Positions 22,120-33,809 of a DNA stretch of 64,000 bases are shown in pieces. Source of the DNA: Phanerochaete sordida (Eukaryota > Basidiomycota > Agaricomycetes > Polyporales > Phanerochaetaceae); assembly GCA_019973155.2 (NCBI GenBank), contig BPQB01000007.1:772407-836406 (forward strand), in the 5' to 3' direction. A program made the translations under genes and the position numbers. The notes under the pieces were generated by a model. It was not told where the DNA came from. It searched no databases and saw only the letters and a program-made list of their open reading frames with translations. How positions within the stretch are numbered: the stretch's first letter is position 1; each line of letters opens with the position of its first letter.

Positions 22120-22451
22120 TCAGACCACCTCCGTAGATACAGGTTCCTTCACGTTCAGGTGAGCCTTGTGCGCCAGGATCGAGGCGGGCGTTCGGGCTGC
22201 ACACATCCGACAGACAGGTGAGTATTTCGAAAACTGGGGCCGGAACCGATGCCTGATCAGGGCTCACCTTGTAACTGATGCTCAGCAGACCCGCGTCGCG
22301 CGACAGCGCTATCTGCGTCGGACGCTGTATTGATCAAGCATGATCAGACACCGCACAAGGGCTCACGATGGAGTCGTGCGTACCGAGAGGCATCGCGTAG
22401 CAGACTCTCGCGAGGGCGAGCCAGGCTGCCACTGCTCCGAAAATGCGCATG
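22120..22451 (-). pseudogene. Small secreted-protein gene, frameshifted tandem copy
   Basis: This is a paralogue of the gene at 23004-23317 with the same three-exon plan: exons 22451-22384, 22324-22268 and 22196-22120. Introns are 59 and 71 nt at the same phase-1 positions. Exon 2 is 57 nt in both copies, and exon 3 carries the same core (ARTPA-ILAH-AH). The intended signal peptide (GAVAAWLALARVCYA) is one base out of frame with the ATG at 22451. The run after ATGCGCA has five T's, making exon 1 68 nt instead of the 67 nt found in the intact copy. So this copy is either a young pseudogene or carries a sequencing/assembly error in the T run. A TATAAGGAG element lies upstream at 22511-22516. 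Confidence 0.6.
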
Positions 22452-23003
22452 ATGATCCGGGGATGCGAAAGTGCCGCTGTGGCTGATACTGGGGAGCACC
22501 TCGCTGTCTCCTTATAACTGCTCAGAGCATTGGGTCCGAGTCGAAACGCACCATGTGCTTCTGATTAGACTGCCCTAGGCATGTGAGCTAGCCTTCAGCT
22601 GTAGCCGGTGTCCTCATGCCTCTATCGTAGCAGTTTTCCCGGCCTTGTGCACAGCGATACTTATCGTCTGCGAAAGAGGTAATGGACCTCATCGCTCTCC
22701 ATCGCTAGTTGTTGGGGGCACCTTTCAACAGCCTACGAGATTTCCTCCAATCGAGTAGTGAGAGAAGGTGGGGAAGGCTGCTCGCCAAAAGAGTTCACAG
22801 CCGGCCGCTTCGCAGTCTATAATCTTCTCATGACTGTCTCTCCGTCGCGAGAAGCCTCGGTAGTACTCCCTGTGTCGCTCGTGTGAGCACTGTAACAGTA
22901 TCTGGTATGGAAAGCGATAAATTGATCCTCTCTTGGAAGTTGGTTTGTTGGTGACAATCTCGCTCTTATACGCCCTACTATTCCAGGCGCATTCGAACTG
23001 CGC
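22452..23003. other. Upstream region of secreted-protein copy 1
   Basis: The first 400 bp or so match the upstream region of copy 2 in patches (for example gagaagcctcg near 22849 and near 23702), so the duplication includes promoter sequence. Confidence 0.5.
22511..22516 (-). promoter_or_regulatory. TATA box of secreted-protein copy 1
   Basis: Minus-strand TATAAGGAG, 60 bp before the ATG. The same element occurs at nearly the same distance in copy 2. Confidence 0.5.
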
Positions 23004-23317
23004 TCAGGAAGACTCAGCTGCAGGCTCCTCAATCTTGATGTGAGCCGCATGTGCCAGGATCACGGCGGGTGTTCGGGCTAAACATGTCTCCAGGTAAATC
23101 CCCTCTGAAAAAGAGAACTGTGGAGGCAGACTGACCCTGTAGTTCGTGCCCTGTAGGTTCGCGACGGGCGATGGCATATTCTCCGTCGAATGCTGGATAT
23201 AGACCGACGTAGTCAGATTGAGCCTTGTAGCCCACGGCGGATGTGCATACCCAGAGGCATCGCGTAGCAGATGGTCGCTAGTACGAACCAGGTTGCAGCT
23301 GCTCCGTATACGCGCAT
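23004..23317 (-). CDS. Small secreted protein (65 aa), intact tandem copy
   Basis: Three exons (23317-23251, 23192-23136, 23077-23004; 67, 57 and 74 nt) join with canonical GT-AG introns of 58 and 58 nt, both phase 1. The product has a signal peptide (MRVYGAAATWFVLATICYA) and a mature part of about 45 residues containing AIARREPTGHELQARTPAV. The mature part has no cysteine pair and no C-terminal CaaX, so it is not a typical cysteine-rich effector or a pheromone precursor. Evidence that it is real comes from the neighbouring copy. Intron positions, exon 2 length and the amino-acid pattern (MR-[IV]-[FY]-GA, CYAMPLA, H-E/Q-L-QARTPA, ILAH-AH) are conserved, while introns have diverged. No known family is recognised. 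Confidence 0.65.
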
Positions 23318-23371
23318 AGTGCCCAGGGATGAGAAAGTGCTATTGCGGCTGACACTGATGTCTTAAGACTC

Positions 23372-23377
23372 CTTATA
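23372..23377 (-). promoter_or_regulatory. TATA box of secreted-protein copy 2
   Basis: Minus-strand TATAAGGAG, 55 bp before the ATG at 23317. Confidence 0.5.
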
Positions 23378-23934
23378 TGTTGCACAGAATGTTAGGGATA
23401 AAGCTCACCATGTGCTTTGATCATGATTGCGGGAGCCTATCTTCCAGCTTTTGGCAGCATTAGATGCGCCCTGGCGATGGTTGTTCCGACGTTGTTCAAG
23501 GCGAGGCTTTAGTTGCCCAGCGCGGTAACGAATGTTATTGTTTCCTACTGCAATCTGTTTGCAACACCTTCGAACGGCCTTCGAACAGCCACTGAAAATT
23601 ACTTTAGTCAATTTGTGAGAAAAGTGGGAGCATGCTGTCCAGCATAGAAGTGCAATCGGTCATCTTCGACCCGCTATCTTCTCAAGGCTATCTTTCAATC
23701 TCGAGAAGCCTCGATGGTGCGCCCTACATCGCTCGCGTGAGCACTAGGATAGTATCTGGGATGACACGGCGACCACGGAACAATGTCTTGCGAGTCGCAT
23801 GATCACATCGTTCCATGCTGCATCGCGAGCATTAGGATTACAACAGTACGACTTGACTAGTAACGGCATATAGGTATCATTAAATGTACTTGAGCACGGA
23901 CACCGCGAACACCCGACAGCACGCCGTTTGCTGC
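23378..23934. other. Upstream region of secreted-protein copy 2 / GYF gene 3' flank
   Basis: The stretch up to about 23770 repeats in patches the region upstream of copy 1 (near 22840-22910), marking the distal edge of an approximately 0.85 kb tandem duplication. No gene seen. Confidence 0.5.
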
Positions 23935-26900
23935 TCATGCGCGCCCCGTCTTCTTCTTCTTGTTCACGACCTTGAAGCCGCCCCATTCGTTCTGCGCGGG
24001 CTTCGGCTGCGTCTTCACAACATCGGCAATCGAAAGTGTCTTGCCGACCGATGCGGACGCTGCAGGGGCCTTCGCGTCCGCCTTGCGCTTGCTCACGAAC
24101 TCTGCAGCAAAGCGCCGGCCGTCGAGCGTCGTGCTGTTGGCGTAAATGAGGTCGGAGATAATCTCAACGGTCGACGAGTCAGGATCGAGCGGGAACGAGA
24201 GAAGCATGGATGAGATCTCCTCCACTGCGGCGAAGGTTAGTCTGTGATTACGAGCATAAGGACGTGGACACGTACAGTTGACAGAGTTGTTCAAGCCCTT
24301 GAGCGAATCCGTCATCCACTTCATGAAGTCGAGCGAAGGCGCAGACGGTGCTTCCTCCTTCGGCGCGGCGGGCGCAAGCTTGACCGAAGTGGTCACAACA
24401 GGCGACCTGGTAGGCGCTGGCGTGCTGGCTGTGCGGGTGAGCACAGCGGCAGCAGAAGGCGCAGGGGTGGCAGCAGCAGCGACGGTCTTGGTAGACGTAA
24501 CAGTGGTGAGTGCAGGACGCGCAGGTGGAGTGGCGACAGCAGCGTTGGCCTTGCCACCTACTCCCACAGTAGTCCATGCACCGCCGGTCTGGACGGGAGA
24601 AGCAGCCTTGGTTGTGGTGTCCGCGTACGCGCGCCGAGCGGCAGCGGCGACGGTTTCCTTCTCCTTCGCAGCGACCTTCTTACGGCGCTCCTCTTCCTCT
24701 TGAATCTCCTTCATGGTCTTCTTGACCGCGGGTGCCTTCGCCGCGGTGGTCCATACAGGCGAATTGGTCGCAACGGGGGAGGCGGCGGCTTGAGAGACAG
24801 CAGACTCTTTGGTTACAGCCGCAGTACGTGCGCCGACCTGAGAGGTGGGCAGGCCCCAAGAGAGCGTCTGCACTTCCTCGGACGCGGTCGGCGAAGCCGC
24901 AGCGCGGGCTGCACGCTCCCGTTCGCGCTCGGCGGCTTTGCGTACCTCAAGCTTCTTGGCCTCCATCTCCTGGATTTCGCGGAGACCGAGCGTGGGAGTC
25001 GCCTTTTTCTTCTCGTCATCCACGGAACCCCAAACAGGCTTGGACTGCTCGGTAAGTTGAGCGAGAGGAGGTGACGGAGATTTCGCTACAGGCGCAGCGG
25101 TGGGTGCGGGTACAGCAGCCTTAGCGGCGGCGGAAGGTGCTGCAGCTTGGTCGGTGGCCTTGCGGCGCTGCTTCTTGGAGGCAGCGGAAGGTTCAGGAGC
25201 AGAGACGGCGGGTACAGCCGCAGTATCAGGCTGCGCGACGCCCTCGGGCACGGCCTGCCCATCGGCGACTGGGCTCTCAGCTGCTGGAACAGGCTGCACC
25301 TCCTGCCGGCGAGCGGCTTCTTCCTCCTGTTGCCTATTGTGCTGGCCAAGGTTGGCTGCGGTCAGGCTGTCTGAAGTCCAACCATCCGATACAATGCCTT
25401 GACTTGCAGCAACCCATGGAGATTGTTCATTGCTCTGTTGAGCAGGCACTTGAGGAGCCTGAGGAGCTTGAGACTGAGAAGGAGTGATAGTACGCTGAGA
25501 AGGAACGACGGTAGTGCGAGAGGGGAATTCGGAGTCAAAAGGAGCGGGACGACGGATAGCAGCGTCTTGCGGAGGCCACGGCGAAGCAACAGGGGAGCCC
25601 ATGAACGGCTGCTGGAACGTACGCTGGGCCAAGGCAGTCGTCGGCTGACGGTCGGGTATACCAGGGAAACCGTGCATTTGGGAGCCATAGGGCACCTGAC
25701 CTTGACCAAACGGCTGGCCGTTAGTGGGGTAGTGGATGCCGCCATTGGCGAATATGTTGGCATTCTGGTTAGCGTCGAACGACTCGCGAGCGAAGAGTCT
25801 TGGGCCCTCCCTGTAAGGGGAGCCGTTGAAGTCGTTAAGTCCGTGTGCGGGCTGGCCGTTGCCTATCATCGGACTGCCTTGTGAGGGACGAGCAGCGTGG
25901 AAACCAGGCTTCTGTCCGAACAGGTTCTCATGTCCTTGGACAGGGCTGAAAGGGCCTGTGGAATCTGACTGATTCTCCATAGCTGACGAGCGCTATTGAG
26001 CAACAAGCAGGACGGCACACGACACTGTAACTCACGATGGAACCCAAGACCGTCTACCGAACCTGTTCGCCCAGGAGTAAAGCCTGCAAACGGCACTCTC
26101 GCACTCGGATTGCCATCCACACCCTCCTCGAATGTAGGACGACGCTGCGGCTCCATGGGGTTACCGACGAGGGTGGCGAGGCGAGGACCGACAGGAGATT
26201 CCGCAAAATGGTGACCGCCAAGCCGGCCACCGAAAGCGGCAGGGTCGGGAGAAGCGTTGCTGAAACGGCCAGCACTGAAAGACGATGAGGGTGAGTCCGG
26301 GACAAGAGAGCCGTTATGCAAATGAGAGTCCATGGTGCGCAAACGAGCCGGCGCCGGTTGGAAGGGGGAACCAAACGTGCCATCAGGGGCAGGGCCACCG
26401 AGAAGAGGGTCGCGACGAAGCAAACCGGGAGGTGGTACATTTGGGAGGGGTGTCAAGAACATACGTGGGTTGCCCGCACGCTGGAGGAGTTCGGCAACGG
26501 ACGTCCAATCTTGGTCGAGCTTGGTGCGCTTCATCATCAAACTCGGTTGGAAGTATCCCTCGTCGTACCACTTCTGCATAGTGGAAGCAGGGAATGGACC
26601 TGAAGAACAAGGTAAGCATGCCACCATAGGGTATGCCGAGCTTCGCACCTTGCACATGGCCTTGCGGGTCGAGGTATGACCACTCCACGGTACTCAAATC
26701 CGTGATGCCAGGCGGGGGACCAGCCGGCGCATTCTCGACAGGAGTCTGCAGAGCGACGCCACCGGCATTCATGTCGGGTCCTTGGGTTTTCAAGGTCAAC
26801 TTCCCGACGCCAGCGCTAACACTATCTGCGTTTGCTTGGGCCTCGCCGCGGCCTGCCAGCGGGCTCTGCGGGGGCGGATCGTTCTGGGGAGCATGGCCAT

Positions 26901-27855
26901 TACCGTTCGCAGGGCCACCGTCACCTTGACCGGAGGCCCTGTGCTCTTCCTCCTCCTCCTTGATTCCTGTGGTCTGGGGGCCATCCTGGCTGTCGCCCAG
27001 CTCTCCTGTGCGCCCTCCGACCTTCAATAGCCCCTCGGAGGTACGTCGCCTGATCGACCAGGAGTCACTAAGGACTCCATCGATACCCGCAGAGCCAGGA
27101 ATGCGGGTTCGGGGGGAGGGGAGGGCTTCACGTGGGGAGAGTAGAGGTGCCTGGATAGAAGACAGGGAGGGCTTCCGAGGCAAAGTTAAGGGAGGTTGAT
27201 CTAATAGAAGGCACGCATATCGAGTAGTGCTCATAAGTCGCTGTTGGAGGGGAGAAACGATCGGCATGACGAACCTGTGCTGTTTTCTCGCCTGCGCCCC
27301 ATGTAGCCTCCCAAGCGTTCCCTGAGCGGGCTGTTCGGACCCGTGGTGCTATGATTGAGCTTGGGACGTTCGGTGAGGCCCGCAGTCGAGAGCGCGAGGT
27401 AATCTACAGACGGACGGCGGCGCATCTCGGAATTGAGCGGGCCAGCAAAGAGCTGCGTGCGTGCGGATAAGGTGAGCAAGCGGCCCTCATTGGCGATGGC
27501 AAAAAGCGCGGCGGCGGGGACCGACCTTCTTTTCAGGCTCGCTCATGCCCTTGAGCGAGACGGGGTCTGCGCCCAGCTCCCGAACAATGCCCTCCCACCG
27601 CTCAACCTCGAGGCCCAGCCCGCCTTTGCCGCCGCCTTCTTTGTAAATCCTGATTAAATCCTCCTTGGAGTAGCGGAACGGGTGCGCGAGGTCGCGTTTC
27701 TCAGGCGGCGCCTGCGTGGCGGGGGTGACGAGGGCGGAATACGAGGACGCTCCTGTCGCGCCAGAGGTCGTCAATGGCGGCGAGGGATTCGTGCGCGTCG
27801 GTGCTTGCTTCGTGCGCATCCACTCGGGACCAAAGTGCATGGTGGTGGTAGTCAT
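23935..27855 (-). CDS. GYF-domain protein (SMY2/GIGYF-like)
   Basis: Six exons (27855-27526, 27452-27275, 27200-26649, 26599-26036, 25982-24276, 24224-23935) encode 1,206 residues. The N-terminal region (HFGPEWMR, PFRYSKEDLIRIYKEGGG) is the eIF4E-binding-type segment of fungal GYF proteins. The GYF domain spans exons 3-4 (STVEWSYLDPQGHVQGPFPA, MQKWYDEGYFQPSLMMKRT) with the conserved W-Y-GPF-W--GYF pattern that binds Pro-rich PPGL ligands. A long low-complexity Ala/Gln/Pro region with coiled-coil stretches (EIQEEEERRKKVAAKEKE) follows. It ends NEWGGFKVVNKKKKTGRA. Family members act in translational repression, mRNA decay and COPII-linked traffic. One intron splits the GYF domain at QG/PF. Confidence 0.9.
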
Positions 27856-28147
27856 TTTGTCGGTGTTGGAGGCGGGGGTTGGTTGCTCAGTGTGCCAGGG
27901 GGCGACAGGCGCAGAAATGTGTGTTAATGATGCTCAAGGCAAGGGTAGAAGACAAGCAGTCTTTGGGACGAGAGGCAAGCAATTCCTCGAGAGCGCCCGG
28001 TACGGCAACCTCAGGGCAGGCGCGCTTGACCAGAAAAAGTCCCGGAAAATAAATTGTGTAGCTGATCATTTTACAGCGTTGTACATGCTCATTGGACACA
28101 GCAGCTACACGGAAACATACAATGCTGTGCCAACCCCGGACGCCACC

Positions 28148-30509
28148 CTATGAGACTCGCCATTTCGCAGGCGGGACGGCTAACATGTCGTCATAAGTTA
28201 GTGCGTCCCAGGGACGGTTGGAGACGCCACGAACCTTGCAGTTTCCTGGCAGTCGGGATCATGTGGAAGATGACCGACACCATTCCGAGCACAAGACATA
28301 TCGCTGACACGATATAATAACCGTCACGTTCGGTGACGCACTCGCCGCCCAGCTCGGTGCACGCCGCTTTGCCGTGGTCCGACACGCATTCCGCAGCTGG
28401 CGCAAAGTGTAAGCGCATATCAAACCCGGAACTAAAGGGCGTTACCTTTCACTGTGAGTCCTTGCTCCTTGATCTGGCAGGTGGCGATAGTGAACATATC
28501 TACGCCTGCGGAACATGGTCAGTAGTGTGCTTCGGTGCTTGTCATGGATTCATACCCTTCAGGACGAAATACCTCGGCCAGGTACCTCCAAGGTTGGTAA
28601 ACGTCGCGAGCAGCTATATCTTGTTGAGCACACGTCGTCTATCATGACTTGATGCGCGTACCGTCATGTATGTTCCACCAACAACTGGGTCAGCAATCCG
28701 CGTATGGAATGCAGAGATGCCGCCAAACTGGACGGTGCCAGCAAACGACCCAAGGACCGTCTGTACGATGAGTAGCGTGAAGAACCCGATCGAGATTGGC
28801 GGCGTGGGGAACCAGTACACCGTCAGCGTCGCGGCCAGCGCGAGCAGCAGCCGCGGCCAGAACGCGATCATCCAGGGCCGCAGAGGCTTGTCGCCGCGTG
28901 ACCAGCGCCCCGCGACCCAGCCCGCGAACATCTGGAACGGGAAGTCGATGAGGACGGCGATGGCGAGGTCCTCGCGCCCGAGGCCCTTCTCGACCATCTT
29001 CAGCTGCGTCGCGGCATCGCTGGCCGCCCAGCCGATCTTGGCGAAGAGGTGGAGCAGGCAGAGCACTTGGACGTCTGCGGGAACGTGTCAGGCGTCATGA
29101 TCGGGGAGAGAGCGCGCGACACGTACGCTTGAGCTTGCAGATGTTCCACATCGTGCCGTAGACACTCTTGATGCTCAGGTCTTCACCTTCTGTCTCCTTG
29201 TCTTCCTTGACGAAGAGCAGCCAGATGGTAACCGCGAACGACATGACAGCACAGAACTGCATGTATGTGCCCAGGTACAAGCGCGGAATGCCCCATCTCT
29301 GTCTGACATTCGTCAGTACCACATGTTAGAAATGGACCGCACGCGAACTCACGAGAACGACTCGCTGTTCAAAGCCAGGAAGACGGTGAACGACGCAAAA
29401 TAGCCAGTGTTGAGACCTATCGTCTGGCAGGTACTAGCATAGGGCAGGTTCTCCTGAGATAGCAGCGTAAGGGCCCAGCCTGTGCAGAGATGAGGCATCT
29501 GGTAAATTATGACAACAGCGCATACATACCATCTACAGCAATATCTGCCCGCGGAACATGTGATGAGCGCAAGTCGCACAATTCGAGCCAGCGAACACAC
29601 CTTGGGTTGCGGATAATGTAACAAGAGCAGTCCATGCAGCAGATAAAGAATAAATATGCTCCGAGGGCTGTAGAATTGTCAATTGGCTGCTCAAGTTCGA
29701 TGAGTAGTGGAGACTGACGTTATTCATGAACTCCTCCGCGTTAAGAGAAATAGCGAACATTAGGGTACCAATAATTAATTGCATGGGTATGATCCAAGAT
29801 TTGCGACGTCCGATGGAGGGAAAGAATAGGGAATCTACGATGGGCGACCAGAGAAGCTTAAGAGAGTACGGATAGCTTGCTAAGGAGAAGATGGCGAGCT
29901 GCGAATACGACAAATGCTCGCGCAGAAGAAAAGGCAGAGACCCTAGCACTCGTTAGCTTGATGGAAATAAAGTCAACTGGATATTCGGACTTACCGAGGG
30001 CAAGACCTAACTGTGGTCATGAGATGAACATTAGTTCCCGCGCTCCGGGTTACGAGCTACACTTACCGGGAATCCCTGGATGAGGTCTGTACAGAGTCAG
30101 CGTAGTACACTACTCAGAGAGACCGGGACTCACAGAGAACTATGAGGAGCCCCAAAGCACGCTTGTCTTTTGTGGACATGGGCCTCTTCTCGCCTTGCGA
30201 GAGATATTCCTGCTCTTCTTCTATGGACAGGCCGTCTGCTGCCTGCCTGCGCTCCTCCTCGCCGAGCAGGCTCATCTCAACCTCGTCTGTGGCGTCGCCA
30301 TCGCCCGGTGTCCAGCCGTTGACCCTGTGCGAGGTGAGGGGAGTCTTGGGGGTGCGCGGCTGTATGGCAATGCTCTCGAGGGAGGTAGAGGTGCCGCGAG
30401 GGTTGTGCCTGGACATGGCGTCGTCGTCGCTCGTGGCGGGCGTGTTCCGCTTGGATTTGTTGTTCTTTTTCCTGCGACGTGGCGGGTCTGCTGGTGATGT
30501 GGTCGACAT
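28148..30509 (-). CDS. Acetyl-CoA transporter, SLC33A1/AT-1 family
   Basis: Thirteen exons encode 581 residues: 30509-30134, 30086-30067, 30010-29995, 29942-29719, 29667-29601, 29544-29530, 29479-29353, 29302-29127, 29074-28662, 28613-28556, 28505-28446, 28396-28235 and 28179-28148. Family signatures are YLIQGFPLGLALGSLPFLL, SPIVDSLFFPSIGRRKSWI, the diagnostic QDIAVDGWALTLL, NTGYFASF and GGTYMTLLATFTNLGGTWP. The protein has about eleven membrane spans and a Ser/Thr-rich cytosolic N-terminus, and ends PPAKWRVS. It moves acetyl-CoA into the ER/Golgi lumen for protein or glycan acetylation. Exons 2, 3 and 6 are only 20, 16 and 15 nt. The frame extends upstream to 30575 from a TTG, so the start is put at the first ATG (30509). 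A TATAAAA lies on the minus strand at 30696-30702, and a possible 5'-UTR intron (gtaagc...acacag) lies between. Confidence 0.92.
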
Positions 30510-32131
30510 GGGCTCTGCCGCCAAGCGAGGGTCTGGCTGTGTCGCGTCGCGCGCTGAGCTCGTCAGGTCAATCAAGCTTACCTAAGCATCAGGCACAGCC
30601 GCTTTAGGCAACGTGTCACTCACCCAATGGCTGCCGCTCTCCGTTCGTCTGCGCGGCGACGAGTATCCTACAAACCTCTGGGGCACATCCTTGCTTTTAT
30701 ACGAGAGCTGTCCTGAGCATTACGTGGACTAAGTATCCCCAAAATAACTGACTACGTTGCAGCTCAATCGCAGCTCGCGGAGCCCGATACGATCCCTAGG
30801 ATAATCCAGTCTAATGCTTGCGGCCTTGCCATCGCTCGTAGACCACGTTGCCCCAATGTGCTGCGCAAAACACTACAGTGAACTTCGAACGGTTCCTTGT
30901 GGACCTGCTTGGACTATTCCCAACATAGCTGCTCAAACACTGGATTTCGTGGATGCATCTCCGTCTGATGCGCACCGAAGAGCATGCTGGCTGCACGTTT
31001 CGGTGCGGAGATTTCAGAATCAACCAGTTTCGCATCGCATGTCGGGCTGATATTAACAACACGCTGCTGATGCTTGCAAGCTTTGATCGCCTGAATCGCT
31101 ACCACTTCAAGAGTCCAGCCTGCTTCGGAACCGTTGGTAGAGGCTACCTTGGTAGCCATCGCCCAGCCTGAAGTGTTTCTGCTGACCGCAGGGGAATCGA
31201 TCGTCGATGTGATCGAGGACAGCGACTTTGTGGCGGCCCCGAGGCCCCACAGCTCTCCTCATGAAAGTCTTGTGTTGAGACCGCCGGCCTTCCGCTACAT
31301 CTACGCACACCTAGCTGGCTTTGCTCAGACGGCCCTGGCCCAGCTGATCTCGCTTAGCGGCTGCATGTACCATGTCGCTGCGGCGTCGAACGACGACGGT
31401 GGGTTCGGAGCGATATGAGTCTTCCCTCTTTCATTCATGAGCCATATCGCCCCCGCCTCCTAGGATTTGCGTGGTGTCCGCACCTGCATCTGGTATATTT
31501 AGCACGAGGGCCTAGATAGCTCAAGTACTTCTCTCCGCGTCTGTCAGACTCGGAACTCTGACCGTGATCAGCTTCCTGCCAGGGCCCGCATTGCACCCTT
31601 GTGCTCTTCCACCTCGAGGTCCCCGTCTGGCGTATCCTTCCCACGTTGCTGCGTAGTCAGGCGGGTTCAATTGGGTCGGGAACAGGATGAGGGCCACCCA
31701 GCGACCACGGACGACGAGGACGATGGGCGTGTGCGTCGCGGCGCGTAACGCAGACGATGAGCGCGCAAAACAATAGCTGACCCGCCCATTGTCCTCCGAG
31801 GGCAAACGGGTGAACGGAGTGGAGAATACCGAAGGGTGGGAATGTGGCAGCCTCGTGCCCTGAAAGCGTCGGCAGAGCCCCGGCGACTTGGTGGTGTAGC
31901 GACCTCCACGCCGCCAGGGCCACTCACTCGCTTTTCTCCCCCGGCTCAAGGTCAGAAAGAAGATCATCTCTTCCTGCTTTCACCCGACTTATCCTCTTCT
32001 TTCCACAGGCCCTCCAGCGCAGCGCGGACCGCTGCCCTTCTTCTTCATCCACCACCACCTCAGGCTGCGCCTCAGGTCTTTCCTCCCTCTCTGTCTTTAC
32101 CCCTCCGCTCGCGGGCCCCGGACGCACTCTG
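30510..32131. other. Intergenic, divergent transporter / GH16
   Basis: 1.6 kb. It contains the transporter promoter (TATAAAA at 30696-30702). A 94-codon plus-strand frame at 31134-31418 has reasonable composition but no recognisable similarity, start context or paralogue, and is not called. The last 300 bp before the GH16 start are pyrimidine-rich, as in many fungal promoters. Confidence 0.5.
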
Positions 32132-33809
32132 ATGCACCTCTTCGCTCCCCTCGTCCTGCTCCTCGCCAGCACCGGCCTTGCTGAAGCCAGCCTACTCAGC
32201 CGGGGCCACGAGACCTTCGTCCGCGCCGCCACACGCGCGCACAAGCATGCGGTCAAGCGCAGCGCCGGCCTGGCGCGCGACATCCGCCTCACCTTCCGCG
32301 ACATGCTCGCCGCCGACTCCCAGCAGCAGCCCGCATCGATAGGCAACAGCCGTGTGTTCTGCGTCAACTCGCCTGCACCCGGCCTCGCCGGTGGCAATGG
32401 CACGAATGTCGTCAGCACAAGCGCCTCCGCCTCTGTCGGTGGCCCGACTGCAAGCACGGGCTCTCACACCACGTCCACCGGGACTGGGAAAGGGGCCGGA
32501 ACAGCTACATCAACGTCGTCTGCGGGGAGCTCGACGGCTTCTCCTGCGGCGAGTTCGCCGTGGAAGATAGTGCAGAACTACGTGCGTGCCCTGGAAGATT
32601 TATCTGGCTGTTGATTGACAGTTTGCCATACTCAGCAAGGATCCACGTTCTTCAATGGCTGGGACTTCTTCGTCGGCGGCGACCCAACGAATGGACTCGT
32701 GACCTATATTGACCAGCCCACTGCAGTCCGTACCTCGTCCCCTGCCGAGTCATACAGTGACTGACCGTCCTCCAGCAATCTGCAAACCTCACGTCTATAA
32801 ACAGCGCGGGCAACGCTATAATGCGCGTGGAGACGACTCCACAAGTCGCCAACACGCGCCAGAGCGTGCGGATAACAACCCACGAGACATACACGGGTGG
32901 GCTGGTCATCATGGATTCGGTGCACATGCCGACGGGGTGTGGTACATGGCCTGCCTTCTGGAGCAATGGCCCCAACTGGCCTGCGGGCGGAGAAATCGAC
33001 ATCGTCGAAGGTGCGCACTGCCTGACACTGCCTGCCCGCTCCCGATTTGACTTCCATTAGGCGTGAACGACTACACGAATAACCAAGCAACGATCCACAC
33101 GAACCCAGGGTGCTCTCTCACGAGCAGCAGCTCGTCCACGCTAGGGATCTCCGGCTCTGTTGTCGGCGGTACCAACTGTGCCGCAGCGCAAACCGGAAAT
33201 CAAGGCTGTGGAGTGCGTGCGAGCCAGACCAACTCGTTTGGTGCGGCCTTCAACGCCATCAACGGCGGTGTCTACGCCAGTACGTCTTTGCTGCACCGCC
33301 TGTCTCGCCAACGCTGACGCCCCGCAGTGAAATGGGACGACTCCGGCATCTCGGTGTTCTTCTTCCCGCGCAGCTCGATCCCGTCCGACATCACTGCGAA
33401 TGCGCCGCTGCCTGACGGCTGGGGCACGCCCATGGCGTTCTGGCCCGCGGCGGGCTGCAATCCGTTCACGTTCTTCAACACACACTCGGCGATATTCGAC
33501 ACGACGCTCTGGTGAGTGCTATACAGTGCTATTCTTGGCGCGCCTCGTGCCCCGTGCGTGATCGCTGATGGGCGTTTCGCGCAGCGGCGACTGGGCGAAC
33601 GGCGTGTGGGGGAGTACTGGCGTCCCAGGCCAGGATCAAAGCTGCGCACAGCTCACGGGCGTAGCGGACTGCGCGACGTTTGTGAAAAACAACGGCGCAT
33701 CGTTCGCGGATGCATGTAAGTACAGCCTGCCCTTTTGCCGCCGTCCCTACTGACTGCGTGCACCCCAGACTGGGAAGTTCGCTACGTCCAGGTTTATCAG
33801 ACCTCATAA
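32132..33809 (+). CDS. Secreted glycoside hydrolase family 16 (endo-1,3(4)-beta-glucanase-like)
   Basis: Seven exons (32132-32581, 32636-32725, 32776-33010, 33061-33279, 33328-33511, 33585-33715, 33769-33809) encode 449 residues. A signal peptide (MHLFAPLVLLLASTGLAEA) is followed by a Ser/Thr/Gly-rich linker and a GH16 jelly-roll. The nucleophile and acid/base lie in GGEIDIVEG (ExDxxE pattern). Other landmarks are GGLVIMDSVHMPTGCGTWPA, VKWDDSGISVFFFPR and WEVRYVQVYQTS. Fungal GH16 enzymes of this type cleave mixed-linkage or 1,3-beta-glucans, either in the fungus's own wall or external. The fourth intron separates residues right after the VEG motif from the next strand. Single-substrate specificity cannot be told from the sequence. 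Confidence 0.92.

Noticed and set aside
22120..23317. Mating-pheromone precursor interpretation of the small secreted pair
   Set aside because: Basidiomycete pheromone precursors lack a signal peptide and end in CaaX. These proteins have a signal peptide and end in VV or SS.
31134..31418. Plus-strand 94-codon frame between the transporter and GH16 genes
   Set aside because: Composition is plausible, but there is no homology I recognise, no clear promoter and no partner exons.
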